Source: Psychrobacter sp. UBA6766
GTDB lineage: Bacteria; Pseudomonadota; Gammaproteobacteria; Pseudomonadales; Moraxellaceae
Assembly (NCBI RefSeq): GCF_002453355.1
Contig: NZ_DKGQ01000052.1
Span: 1-48,106, forward strand
Reading direction: 5' to 3'
Length of the DNA stretch: 48,106 bases
The translations under genes and the position numbers were made by a program. Positions 1 to 7,624 of the stretch are shown one piece after another. The notes under the pieces are model-generated. The model worked only from the letters and a program-made list of their open reading frames with translations, made no database searches and was not told where the DNA came from. The number at the start of each line of letters is the position of its first letter. Position 1 is the first letter of the stretch.

Positions 1-39
1 TAATTGTTGGGATTGGTATAAGTCACAATTATCTCGTAT

Positions 40-76
40 TTTGCCAATATATTTCACTTAGATTGGCAAATTTTTT
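40..76 (+). terminator. Rho-independent terminator of an upstream gene
   Basis: A 9-bp inverted repeat (TTTGCCAAT at 40-48, ATTGGCAAA at 62-70) with a 13-nt loop is followed directly by six T residues. It probably ends a plus-strand gene lying before the window and insulates tenA from it. Confidence 0.6.
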
Positions 77-141
77 GTGCCCGCTCACTTTTTGTTTCCC
101 TCTATTTGCTTGCTCACATTTTATAAAAGTAAGTGAAAACT

Positions 142-789
142 ATGGATTACCAAACACTACGCAATAACTGTCCGACTTGGGATGCTTATATTGGACATGA
201 TTTTGTCAATCAACTGGCAGCAGGAACGCTCGCCCCTGATAGCTTTCGTCATTATCTAACCCAAGATTATCTGTATCTGCTTCATTATACCCGCGTGATG
301 GCGCTGAGCGTCTACAAAAGCGAGACGTTGGCACAAATGCGCGTTGGTCAAGCGGGTATCAATGCCATGCTTGATTTGGAAATTGGCATGTATTTAGACT
401 TTTGTCAGCAGTGGGGAATCGCGCTTGAGGAAGTCGAAAACACACCTGAATCGCCAGCCACCATTGCCTACAGCCGTTATATCTTAGATGCGGCGATGTC
501 AGGGTCTCTTGCTGAGCTCTATGCAGCGATTGCGCCTTGTCTGATGGGCTATGGTGAAATTGGTAAACGTATTAAAGAACAAGGCTTTGTCGCGGGCAAT
601 CCTTATCAACCATGGATAGATGTCTTTGCCAGTGATGAATTCCAAACCATTACTGCACAAAATGAAGCGCATATTAATAAGCTGCTGGCAGACGCTAGCG
701 CTACTCAAGCAGACAAATTTCAACGCTTATTTAACACCGCATCTCGAATGGAAATCAATTTTTGGCAAATGGCCTTAGATTTGTCCTAA
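142..789 (+). CDS. tenA: TenA/thiaminase II family protein (aminopyrimidine aminohydrolase)
   Basis: A 215-residue all-helical TenA-family protein. Family members hydrolyse 4-amino-5-aminomethyl-2-methylpyrimidine, a thiamine breakdown product, to HMP for salvage, in the cytoplasm. The body carries family signatures: HYLTQDYLYLLHYTRVMAL near the N-terminus, an internal ELYAAIAPCLMGYGEIG segment holding the conserved Cys, and a C-terminal helix with RMEINFWQMAL. I chose the ATG at 142, preceded by AAGTGA; an in-frame GTG at 133 would add three residues. No TPP riboswitch is visible upstream and no other thiamine gene lies nearby, so it seems to be a free-standing salvage gene. Confidence 0.9.
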   Translation: MDYQTLRNNCPTWDAYIGHDFVNQLAAGTLAPDSFRHYLTQDYLYLLHYTRVMALSVYKSETLAQMRVGQAGINAMLDLEIGMYLDFCQQWGIALEEVENTPESPATIAYSRYILDAAMSGSLAELYAAIAPCLMGYGEIGKRIKEQGFVAGNPYQPWIDVFASDEFQTITAQNEAHINKLLADASATQADKFQRLFNTASRMEINFWQMALDLS

Positions 790-830
790 TCGATCAATCA
801 ATTTATCTTTCAAGCAACTTATTCACATAC

Positions 831-858
831 CTATAAACGCCTAACTATAAGCGCCTAA
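831..858. repeat. Tandem 14-bp duplication
   Basis: Two adjacent copies, CTATAAACGCCTAA and CTATAAGCGCCTAA, differ by one base. They sit immediately before the ribosome-binding site of the methyltransferase gene. Confidence 0.7.
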
Positions 859-870
859 AAGGAGAACATC

Positions 871-1569
871 ATGGCAGCATTCGACGAACACGCTAGCGCT
901 TACGACAGCTGGTTTTTTGACAATCAAAACCTGCTCACCAGCGAGCTAAAACTGGTCGCCCATTTTTTGGATAAAGACAGCGAGATTCTGTCTATTGGCT
1001 GCGGTAGCGGGCTGTTCGAGTCCTTACTAGCAAAAGATTATGACATTCATATCAAACATGGCATTGAGCCGTCAAAAGACATGGCCGCAGTCGCTGAAAA
1101 GCGCGGCATGCAAGTCGATATCAGTCCTGCTGAAACCTGCGAAATTGAACCCAATAAATTTGACATTATTATGTTCAATGGCAGTGTCAGCTATATCAGC
1201 GATTTAGATACCTGTATCAAAAAAGCCTTTAATGCCCTAAAATCTGGCGGAAAGCTTATCTTAATCGATGTGCCAAAAGAAAGCGGTTTTGCCAGCTTAT
1301 ATAACCTCGCCAGCTCGCTAAACACCTGGAAGCATACTTTACTTGATCACATCTCACCTGCTGACCCCTATCCCATTGAGTTGGTCAAATCAGCCAACTG
1401 GCGCACCTCTGATGAAAAAATCGCTTTAATGCGAGTCAATGGTTTTGTCGATTTTGAATTTGCACAAACCTTGCTGACCCATCCTATGTTTGCCAATGAC
1501 AACGTCCAAGACGTCATCGAAGGTTATGACCGCGGCGACTATGTGGCAATTTGCGGTTATAAAAAGTAG
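871..1569 (+). CDS. Class I SAM-dependent methyltransferase
   Basis: A 232-residue class I (Rossmann-fold) methyltransferase. Motif I is ILSIGCGSGLFE around residues 39-50, followed by the acidic residue of HGIEPSKDM and a motif IV region FDIIMFNGSVSYI; the GGKLILIDVPKE strand matches motif VI. These define SAM binding; the methyl acceptor cannot be told from sequence. The start is fixed by a strong AAAAGGAG Shine-Dalgarno 8 nt before the ATG. It lies 81 bp after tenA on the same strand and may be co-transcribed. It resembles UbiE/Coq5-like cytosolic enzymes only at the level of the fold. Confidence 0.85.
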   Translation: MAAFDEHASAYDSWFFDNQNLLTSELKLVAHFLDKDSEILSIGCGSGLFESLLAKDYDIHIKHGIEPSKDMAAVAEKRGMQVDISPAETCEIEPNKFDIIMFNGSVSYISDLDTCIKKAFNALKSGGKLILIDVPKESGFASLYNLASSLNTWKHTLLDHISPADPYPIELVKSANWRTSDEKIALMRVNGFVDFEFAQTLLTHPMFANDNVQDVIEGYDRGDYVAICGYKK

Positions 1570-1668
1570 TTAGCCGTATTGATATGGTAATAAACTCTTG
1601 AATAAACAGTTTGCTACCACTATAAATAGTAAATACAAAAACTATTTTTATAAAAGCGAGACAACCAT

Positions 1669-2079
1669 ATGAGTGATGATCCAAAAGATAGCAACAATAA
1701 TAAAGACCAAAACAACCAGGATAACCAAAACAATCAGGCCCCTAAAAAGGCGCTAAATATTGGTGAATTGGTGAACAATAGCGATAACATCAAAGGCAAA
1801 AAAACCGATGTTCAAAACCCTGAGCTTTGGGAATTTCCCATGAACTACCCGATGAGCATCATTGGTCATGAAGGCGAGCATGAGAGCCTACTCAATGAAG
1901 TTAAGCTCATTCTTGGAAGTCAATTTCCAGAGTTCGATTTGGCCTCAGTAGATGTCAAGCCGTCTAAAACAGGTCGCTTTCATTCGGTTCGTGTCAATTT
2001 ATACCTGACCGACGTTGAACAAGTGAATAAGCTTTATGAAGCGCTTGATAACGCAAAAACGGTTCGAATGGTCGTCTAA
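1669..2079 (+). CDS. DUF493 family protein (YbeD-like) with Asn-rich N-terminus
   Basis: A 136-residue protein. The C-terminal ~85 residues (from FPMNYPMSIIGHEGEH to the end at TVRMVV) form the small ACT-like fold of the DUF493/YbeD family, which has no established enzymatic role. In E. coli ybeD sits next to lipB, but here there is no lipoate gene. The first ~40 residues are a low-complexity Asp/Asn/Gln/Lys stretch absent from the E. coli protein, which is about 87 residues. The ATG at 1669 follows a GCGAGA ribosome-binding site. A terminator lies about 60 bp downstream, so this is probably the last gene of its unit. Confidence 0.85.
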   Translation: MSDDPKDSNNNKDQNNQDNQNNQAPKKALNIGELVNNSDNIKGKKTDVQNPELWEFPMNYPMSIIGHEGEHESLLNEVKLILGSQFPEFDLASVDVKPSKTGRFHSVRVNLYLTDVEQVNKLYEALDNAKTVRMVV

Positions 2080-2085
2080 CTCTAC

Positions 2086-2115
2086 TTTTAAACATTTAAA
2101 TTTTAGACATTTAAA
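2086..2115. repeat. Tandem 15-bp duplication
   Basis: TTTTAAACATTTAAA and TTTTAGACATTTAAA lie head to tail with one mismatch, just after the DUF493 stop codon. Confidence 0.7.
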
Positions 2116-2137
2116 AAAGCCAGCGCGTTTTTCGTCC

Positions 2138-2168
2138 AAATCGTCACTCATATGGGTGGCGATTTTTT
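2138..2168 (+). terminator. Rho-independent terminator after the DUF493 gene
   Basis: AAATCGTCAC pairs with GTGGCGATTT, allowing one G-U pair, around a short CATATG-containing loop and is followed by a run of six T residues. Orientation fits the plus-strand gene ending at 2079. Confidence 0.65.
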
Positions 2169-2620
2169 GTGGTCTGCGGTACAATCTGCACGCGAAATAG
2201 TATCGCCATTTAGACCATTCGCAGGCGTTAAATAACCCAATATTAAAAACAATATGAGTGCCATTTTTTACAAAATTTTTATTATTTCTTGGATTGGCGT
2301 CTAACCCTTATCCCATCGTCCTTTGCTCATATTTAATCATGCTGCAACCTCTGAGCAACATAGTTTGCTACTAAAATCAATATAGCATTTTGAAAATTTT
2401 CCCGCTATATTGTGTTCACTTACTAATAAATACGCTATATGTTGTGCTCAGTGATTTAAGTCATCACTATGGGTATTGGCAGGTTATTGCCTAAAAAATA
2501 CTGTCTCAACAAAACCTTATAGCGTCATAAAGAATGTTTGCCCCTCATGTGATGCGTATTGCCGCCTCACTATAAGCAACATTATAAATAACTACCAAGC
2601 CATCAACTTACGAGGTCAGC
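2169..2620. other. Intergenic region upstream of nrdA
   Basis: No coding region is visible in these ~450 bases. They contain AT-rich DNA expected of the nrdA promoter and two candidate NrdR boxes, which leave a leader of about 170 nt before the nrdA start. Confidence 0.6.
2402..2447. promoter_or_regulatory. Candidate tandem NrdR boxes
   Basis: The 16-mer ACGCTATATGTTGTGC at 2432-2447 fits the NrdR-box consensus (acaCwAtATaTwGtgt) well. A second, weaker site with the same CGCTATAT core begins near 2402. The two cores are 30 bp apart, about three helical turns, the usual arrangement for the ATP/dATP-sensing repressor NrdR. Location upstream of nrdA supports the call; nrdR itself is not in this window. 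Confidence 0.6.
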
Positions 2621-4897
2621 ATGACACATATCGATAAAATCCAAGTCACCAAACGTGATGGACGTTTAGAGCCGATTGATTTAGATAAGATCCACAAGGT
2701 GATTGAGTGGGCAGCTCACGGTTTAGATAATGTGTCGGTATCGCAAGTTGAGCTAAAGTCGCACATTCAGTTTTATGAAGGCATCAAAACCCGTGATATC
2801 CACGAAACCATCATCAAATCTGCCGCTGACCTAATCTCAGAAACCACACCTGACTACCAATATTTGGCCGCGCGATTGGCGATCTTCCATTTACGTAAGA
2901 TTGCTTATAATAAATTCACCCCGCCGCATCTGTATGATCATGTCAAAACGCTAACTGATGCCGGTAAATATGACGAGCATATTCTAAAAGACTATAGCCG
3001 TAGCGAGTTTGATGAACTAGAAGAATACCTCGACCACTGGCGCGATATGAATTTGGCTTATGCTGCTGTTGAGCAAATGGCGGGTAAATACCTCGTGCAA
3101 GACCGCGTGACCAAGACCGTTTACGAGAGTCCGCAGTTCTTATATATGCTCGTTGGCATGTGTTTGTTTGCCAATTATGACAAGGGCGAGCGCTTAAGCT
3201 ATGTCAAACGCTTTTATGATGCAACCTCACAATTTAAAATCTCGCTACCAACGCCTATCATGTCAGGTGTTCGAACGCCGTCACGCCAGTTTAGCTCGTG
3301 CGTCCTAATCGAATGTGGTGATAGCCTAGACTCTATCAACGCCACCACCAGTGCCATCGTACGTTATGTGTCGCAGCGCGCTGGCATCGGCATCAACGCG
3401 GGACGAATTCGCGCCCTTGGTAGCCCTATCCGTGGCGGCGAAGCGCAGCATACGGGCTGTATTCCATTCTACAAACTGTTCCAAACGGCGGTGAAATGCT
3501 GCTCACAAGGCGGCGTACGCGGCGGTGCAGCGACGTTATTTTACCCATTATGGCATTTAGAAGTTGAGTCATTATTGGTACTGAAAAACAACCGCGGCGT
3601 TGAAGACAACCGTGTCCGTCATATGGACTATGGCGTCCAGTTAAATAAAACCATGTATACCCGTTTGATTAAAGGTCAAGATATTTCGCTGTTTTCACCG
3701 TCTGATGTTCCAGGCTTGTATGATGCCTTCTTTGAAGATCAAGACACCTTTGAAGAACTATATACCAAGTATGAAAACGACCCTAATATCCGTAGCCGTC
3801 AAATTCCAGCGACAGAATTGTTTAGCTTGATGATGCAAGAGCGCGCCAGCACCGGTCGTATCTATATCCAAAACGTCGACCATTGCAACACCCATAGTCC
3901 GTTTGACGCGACAGTTGCACCGATTCGCCAGTCAAACCTCTGTATGGAAATCGCCCTGCCAACCAAGCCACTTGATAATATCAATGACGAAACTGGCGAG
4001 ATTGCTCTTTGTACGCTATCAGCAGTCAACTTAGGCAAAGTTGAAAACGTTAGCGATATCGAAGAGCCAGCCGAACTAATCGTCCGCGCGCTTGATGCCC
4101 TGCTCGATTATCAAGACTATCCAGTAAAAGCGGCTGAAAACGGCAGCATGCGTCGCCGTACCTTAGGCGTTGGTGTGATTAACTATGCCTATTATTTAGC
4201 GAAGAATGGCGTCCGCTATTCAGACGGCAGCGCGCATGGTCTAACCCATCAAACCTTTGAAGCGTTGCAATTTTATCTCTTGAAAGCGTCAAACAAATTG
4301 GCAAAAGAGCAAGGCGCGTGCCCTGCTTTTAATGAGACTACCTACTCGCAAGGTATCTTGCCGATTGATACCTATAAAAAAGACTTGGATCAAATCTGCC
4401 AAGAACCGTTACATCTCGATTGGGAAACGCTACGCACTGAAATCACTACTCACGGTCTGCGCAACTCTACTCTGACTGCCTTGATGCCGTCTGAGACTTC
4501 TAGTCAGATTGCCAACGCGACCAACGGTATCGAGCCACCACGCGGTCTTGTGTCTATCAAAGCGTCAAAAGATGGCATCTTAAAGCAAGTCGTGCCTGAG
4601 ATTGCTACCCTAAAAGATCAGTACGAGCTACTTTGGCAAATGCCGAACAATGACGGTTACCTAAAGCTGGTCGCTATCATGCAGAAGTTCGTCGATCAAA
4701 GTATCTCTGCTAATACCAACTACGACCCCGTTCGTTATGAAGGTGGTCGTGTACCAATGAAGATATTGCTGAAAGATCTGCTAAACGCGTATAAGCTTGG
4801 CGTAAAAACTTTGTACTACCATAACACTCGTGATGGAGCGAACGATGCCCAAGCGGATATGGAAGATGATTGTGCTGGCGGTGCATGTAAGATTTAG
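2621..4897 (+). CDS. nrdA: Class Ia ribonucleoside-diphosphate reductase, alpha subunit
   Basis: A 758-residue large subunit, close to the 761 of E. coli NrdA. It reduces ribonucleoside diphosphates to deoxyribonucleotides in the cytosol, using a radical generated by NrdB. An N-terminal ATP-cone starts at VTKRDGRLEPIDLDKIHKV, so allosteric activity control by ATP/dATP is expected. The active-site cysteines are seen in SSCVLIECGD, SNLCMEIALP and ALCTLSAVNLG; the radical-transfer tyrosine pair is in TLYYHNTRDG; the C-terminal shuttle pair is DDCAGGACKI. The start follows a weak ACGAGG site. Unlike the usual arrangement, nrdB is not adjacent but about 3.2 kb downstream, beyond accessory genes. 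Confidence 0.97.
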   Translation: MTHIDKIQVTKRDGRLEPIDLDKIHKVIEWAAHGLDNVSVSQVELKSHIQFYEGIKTRDIHETIIKSAADLISETTPDYQYLAARLAIFHLRKIAYNKFTPPHLYDHVKTLTDAGKYDEHILKDYSRSEFDELEEYLDHWRDMNLAYAAVEQMAGKYLVQDRVTKTVYESPQFLYMLVGMCLFANYDKGERLSYVKRFYDATSQFKISLPTPIMSGVRTPSRQFSSCVLIECGDSLDSINATTSAIVRYVSQRAGIGINAGRIRALGSPIRGGEAQHTGCIPFYKLFQTAVKCCSQGGVRGGAATLFYPLWHLEVESLLVLKNNRGVEDNRVRHMDYGVQLNKTMYTRLIKGQDISLFSPSDVPGLYDAFFEDQDTFEELYTKYENDPNIRSRQIPATELFSLMMQERASTGRIYIQNVDHCNTHSPFDATVAPIRQSNLCMEIALPTKPLDNINDETGEIALCTLSAVNLGKVENVSDIEEPAELIVRALDALLDYQDYPVKAAENGSMRRRTLGVGVINYAYYLAKNGVRYSDGSAHGLTHQTFEALQFYLLKASNKLAKEQGACPAFNETTYSQGILPIDTYKKDLDQICQEPLHLDWETLRTEITTHGLRNSTLTALMPSETSSQIANATNGIEPPRGLVSIKASKDGILKQVVPEIATLKDQYELLWQMPNNDGYLKLVAIMQKFVDQSISANTNYDPVRYEGGRVPMKILLKDLLNAYKLGVKTLYYHNTRDGANDAQADMEDDCAGGACKI

Positions 4898-4908
4898 ATT
4901 GATGGATG

Positions 4909-4936
4909 GCGGGTTTGGCTTTTGAGTTGAACCCGC
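4909..4936 (+). repeat. Hairpin between nrdA and thsA
   Basis: GCGGGTT at 4909-4915 and AACCCGC at 4930-4936 form a perfect 7-bp GC-rich stem with a 14-nt loop, 11 bases after the nrdA stop. No clean T-run follows, so it is not a classical terminator. It could attenuate or process transcripts running from nrdA into thsA. Confidence 0.5.
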
Positions 4937-4987
4937 TGTTACTAATTCAATTTTCATCTCACGTACTACAAAAGGATTTGAAAGGCC

Positions 4988-6388
4988 ATGATGAGAAAAC
5001 AAACTTTAATTAAGAAATTAGTAGAAGAAATAGAAAATAACAATCTAGCTATTTTTGCAGGTGCTGGATTATCTGTTGGTGCTGGATTTGTTGACTGGAA
5101 AAACCTATTAAGAGATTTAGCAGATGAAATTGGTTTAGATGTCGATAAAGAATACGATTTAATTTCTCTAGCTCAGTACCATACTAACGAAAAAGGAGGT
5201 AATCGTTCTGAAATTAATAAACTTATCCTTAATGAATTCTCTCATAATAAAACCATAACAGAGAATCATGAAATACTTGCTAGATTACCGATAGATACTT
5301 ATTGGACAACTAATTATGATTCATTGATTGAACAATCATTAAAAGAGTCTGGAAAAGTAGTAGATATAAAACACAACGTAAATCAACTACCTATTTCTAT
5401 AAGAAATAGAGACGCTGTACTCTATAAAATGCACGGTGATTGCACAGATTCAACCAATGCAGTACTAATAAAAGATGACTATGAGAAGTATCATCTAAAT
5501 AGAGGGGAGTTCTTCACAGCCCTTAGAGGTGACTTACTTACTAAAAGATTTCTGTTTTTAGGATTAAGCTTTTCTGATCCAAATATTGATTACATCTTAA
5601 GCCGTATTCGATCATCTTATAATGAAAATCAACCACAACATTATTGTATTTTAAAGAATACTAATAAACTAAAAAATGAGCAACAAGCAGATTTTGATTA
5701 TAGAAAGCGAAAACAAGAGTTGTTTATTGGAGACCTTAAACGTGTAGGAATACAAACTGTACTAGTAGATGATTATCAGGAGATCACTGAAATACTATTA
5801 GAAGTCGAGAAATCACAAAAACAAAAAACTATTTTTATATCTGGTGCAGCTGAGGATTATGCTCCCTACTCTCAAAAAGAAGTAGAAAGTTTTGTTTCTT
5901 CTCTTACTCAGGATATTCTCAAGCTTGGCTACAAGGTAGTAACTGGTTTTGGACTTGGCATTGGTAGCTCTGTTATCTCTGGAGCAGTTAAGTACTTACT
6001 AGAAAATCGTTTGAAAATAGACGAAGATCATTTGGTTCTTCGACCTTTTCCTCAAAATGAAGAAGGCAAAGGTCTCTGGACGGCTTGGCGAGAAGACATG
6101 ATAAGTTACGCTGGAATATCAATTTTTCTATTTGGTAATAAGCTTGATGAGAATGGTGAATTAGTTTTATCGAATGGGATACAGGAAGAGTTTGATATTT
6201 CAAATAAGAACGGTAATATTTTATTACCCGTTGGTGGAACTGGATATATTTCAGAAGTTTTGTGGAATCGCTTATCAAAAGAGAATGATGGATTTGCACA
6301 AGTAAACATTGATAGCTTAGCACCAGATATTAAAGATTTGAATCTCTTGAAAGAAAGCATATTGACCAAGCTAAAGGAAATAAAATAA
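4988..6388 (+). CDS. thsA: Thoeris ThsA: SIR2-SLOG NADase effector
   Basis: A 466-residue cytosolic effector of type I Thoeris anti-phage defence. The N-terminal SIR2 domain (about 1-280) starts with AIFAGAGLSVGAGF and holds TTNYD (Asn109) and YKMHGD (His149), the NAD+-hydrolysing pair matching N112/H152 of Bacillus cereus ThsA as I recall it. The C-terminal SLOG/STALD domain (about 280-466) has GFGLGIGSS near 320 and Arg368, Lys385 and Glu400, each offset by the same three residues from the B. cereus signal-binding residues R371, K388 and E403. Ligand binding should switch on NAD+ depletion and abort infection. The start is ATGATG after AAAGGATTTGAAAGG. Codons are strikingly AT-rich (AAA, ATA, TTA, AGA), unlike nrdA, which suggests transfer. 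The stop overlaps the thsB start (TAATG). Confidence 0.93.
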   Translation: MMRKQTLIKKLVEEIENNNLAIFAGAGLSVGAGFVDWKNLLRDLADEIGLDVDKEYDLISLAQYHTNEKGGNRSEINKLILNEFSHNKTITENHEILARLPIDTYWTTNYDSLIEQSLKESGKVVDIKHNVNQLPISIRNRDAVLYKMHGDCTDSTNAVLIKDDYEKYHLNRGEFFTALRGDLLTKRFLFLGLSFSDPNIDYILSRIRSSYNENQPQHYCILKNTNKLKNEQQADFDYRKRKQELFIGDLKRVGIQTVLVDDYQEITEILLEVEKSQKQKTIFISGAAEDYAPYSQKEVESFVSSLTQDILKLGYKVVTGFGLGIGSSVISGAVKYLLENRLKIDEDHLVLRPFPQNEEGKGLWTAWREDMISYAGISIFLFGNKLDENGELVLSNGIQEEFDISNKNGNILLPVGGTGYISEVLWNRLSKENDGFAQVNIDSLAPDIKDLNLLKESILTKLKEIK

Positions 6389-6876
6389 TGAAAAGGAAAG
6401 TCTTTTATAGCTTCCACTATGAGAACGATGTATTTCGTGTACAACAGATTCGAAATATGGGGATATTAGAAGGGAACCCTCCAACCTCACCTAATACATG
6501 GGAAGAGCTAAAACAGAAGGGTGATTCTGCTGTCGAAGAATGGATTGATGAGAATTTGAGAGGAAAAAGCTGTCTCATCGTATTGATAGGAGAAAAAACG
6601 GCTCTAAGTAAATGGGTTAGGTATGAAATCCAAAGAGCATGGGAAATGGGTAAAGGTGTTCTTGGTATATACGTTCATAATATAAAAGATCCTAAAACGG
6701 GTCTGGGTAAAAGGGGACTCAATCCATTTGAACAGTTTACACTTGAAAAAAATAGCAAACCATTATCAAGTGTAGTGACTTGCTATAATCCTAGTCCAAA
6801 CAACGCTTATCAAAGTATTGCATATAACATTGAAGACTGGATTGAGAAAGCTATTGCTTCAAGACAGATTTCTTAA
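6388..6876 (+). CDS. thsB: Thoeris ThsB: TIR-like signal-producing sensor
   Basis: A 162-residue TIR-like protein of the DUF1863/MTH538 type. Family ThsB proteins respond to infection and convert NAD+ into a cyclic ADP-ribose isomer that activates ThsA. The first strand KVFYSFHYEND is the ThsB hallmark; SCLIVLIGEKT is the second core strand; WVRYEIQRA contains the conserved catalytic Glu (E80), followed by GVLGIYVHNIKD and GLNPFEQF. The remainder ends in a helix (NIEDWIEKAI). Its ATG shares one base with the thsA stop, implying translational coupling. It has the same AT-rich codon use as thsA. A general TIR protein is the alternative, but the adjacent SIR2-SLOG gene makes ThsB the firm choice. 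Confidence 0.92.
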   Translation: MKRKVFYSFHYENDVFRVQQIRNMGILEGNPPTSPNTWEELKQKGDSAVEEWIDENLRGKSCLIVLIGEKTALSKWVRYEIQRAWEMGKGVLGIYVHNIKDPKTGLGKRGLNPFEQFTLEKNSKPLSSVVTCYNPSPNNAYQSIAYNIEDWIEKAIASRQIS

Positions 6877-6900
6877 AATGTATTTTCACTTATTCACTAA

Positions 6901-6970
6901 TTGTAGGGTGCGCCCAGCGAACCGATGGTATGGAAATTGTGTTTAAAGGTGCGCGAGTCGCACCCTACAA
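6901..6970. repeat. REP-like / MITE-like palindromic element
   Basis: A perfect 12-bp terminal inverted repeat (TTGTAGGGTGCG at 6901-6912, CGCACCCTACAA at 6959-6970) bounds about 70 bp. The right arm contains its own hairpin, GGTGCG-CGAGT-CGCACC. GTAGGGTGCG/CGCACCCTAC cores are typical of REP-like dispersed palindromes of many bacteria. It lies 24 bp after thsB and may act as its transcript end. No second copy is seen in this window. Confidence 0.65.
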
Positions 6971-7011
6971 ATTATGCGTAAATAGATTAACAAATAAGAC
7001 CTAATTTTCGT

Positions 7012-7048
7012 GCTAATATTAGACCTATATTTAGAGCGTAATATTAGC
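7012..7048. promoter_or_regulatory. Operator-like palindromes before the relBE-type module
   Basis: GCTAATATTA (7012-7021) and TAATATTAGC (7039-7048) form a perfect 10-bp inverted repeat, and each contains the self-palindrome TAATATTA, 25 bp apart centre to centre. The second copy ends 12 bp before the antitoxin ATG. This is the expected place for autoregulation by an antitoxin-toxin complex. Confidence 0.6.
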
Positions 7049-7060
7049 GGAGAATGAATC

Positions 7061-7312
7061 ATGCAACCAATATTTGCTACACAGACAGCCAGTATCTCAG
7101 AGTTAAAGACCAACCCTTCGGCACTGATTAAGCAGTCGGACGGTGAATCCATTGCTATTTTAAACCACAATAAACCTGTGGCTTACTTGGTTTCCACAGA
7201 TATGTTTGAGCGCATGATGGAAGCGATGGACGATATGGCATTAAGCCAAATCGTTAGCGCACGGATGAATGACGGGCAAACACCTGTAAAGGTTACATTG
7301 GATGACTTATAG
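7061..7312 (+). CDS. Type II antitoxin, Phd/YefM (StbD-like) family
   Basis: An 83-residue antitoxin. The N-terminal ~50 residues (ISELKTNPSALIKQSDGESIAILNHNKPVAYLV) form the Phd/YefM DNA-binding dimerisation domain. The C-terminal tail (about 51-83, with ALSQIVSARMNDGQ) should wrap around and neutralise the RelE-like toxin encoded next. The ATG follows GCGGAGA. The gene overlaps the toxin gene by 11 nt, as usual for TA pairs, and palindromes upstream suggest autoregulation. Residues 57-83 closely match the C-terminus of the protein encoded at 7625-7978. Confidence 0.9.
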   Translation: MQPIFATQTASISELKTNPSALIKQSDGESIAILNHNKPVAYLVSTDMFERMMEAMDDMALSQIVSARMNDGQTPVKVTLDDL

Positions 7313-7589
7313 TCTTGAATTTCATCCTCTCGCGTTAAAAGAATGGAAAAAGCTATCGCCCCGTATTCAACAGCAGTTTAAGAAAAAGTTACAGCAGCGA
7401 CTAGTAAATCCGCGTGTGCCTGCGTCAAAACTCTCAGGACATACGGACGCCTACAAAATCAAACTACGCACCATCGGCTATCGTTTGGTGTATACCGTCA
7501 AAGATGATGTGGTGGTGGTTTATGTATTGGCAGTAGGCAAAAGAGAAAATAATAAAGTATATGAGGCGCTTGCGACACGCCAGCCATAA
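7302..7589 (+). CDS. relE: RelE/StbE-family mRNA interferase toxin
   Basis: A 95-residue toxin, the same length as E. coli RelE, and colinear with it: ALKEWKKL near the start, YKIKLRTIGYRLVY in the middle and VGKRENNKVY near the end. The residues E. coli RelE uses to cut mRNA in the ribosomal A site are all in place: Lys52, Lys54, Arg61, Arg81 and Tyr87. The toxin should therefore be active and inhibit translation when free of antitoxin. Its start lies within the antitoxin gene (11-nt overlap), which implies coupling. Confidence 0.92.
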   Translation: MTYSLEFHPLALKEWKKLSPRIQQQFKKKLQQRLVNPRVPASKLSGHTDAYKIKLRTIGYRLVYTVKDDVVVVYVLAVGKRENNKVYEALATRQP

Positions 7590-7624
7590 TTGAAACAAAG
7601 AATAAAAATGACGGAGGTCATAGC

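Noticed and set aside
1..141. TPP riboswitch before tenA
   Set aside because: I looked for the conserved CTGAGA and related core and did not find it; the region is mostly a terminator of the previous gene.
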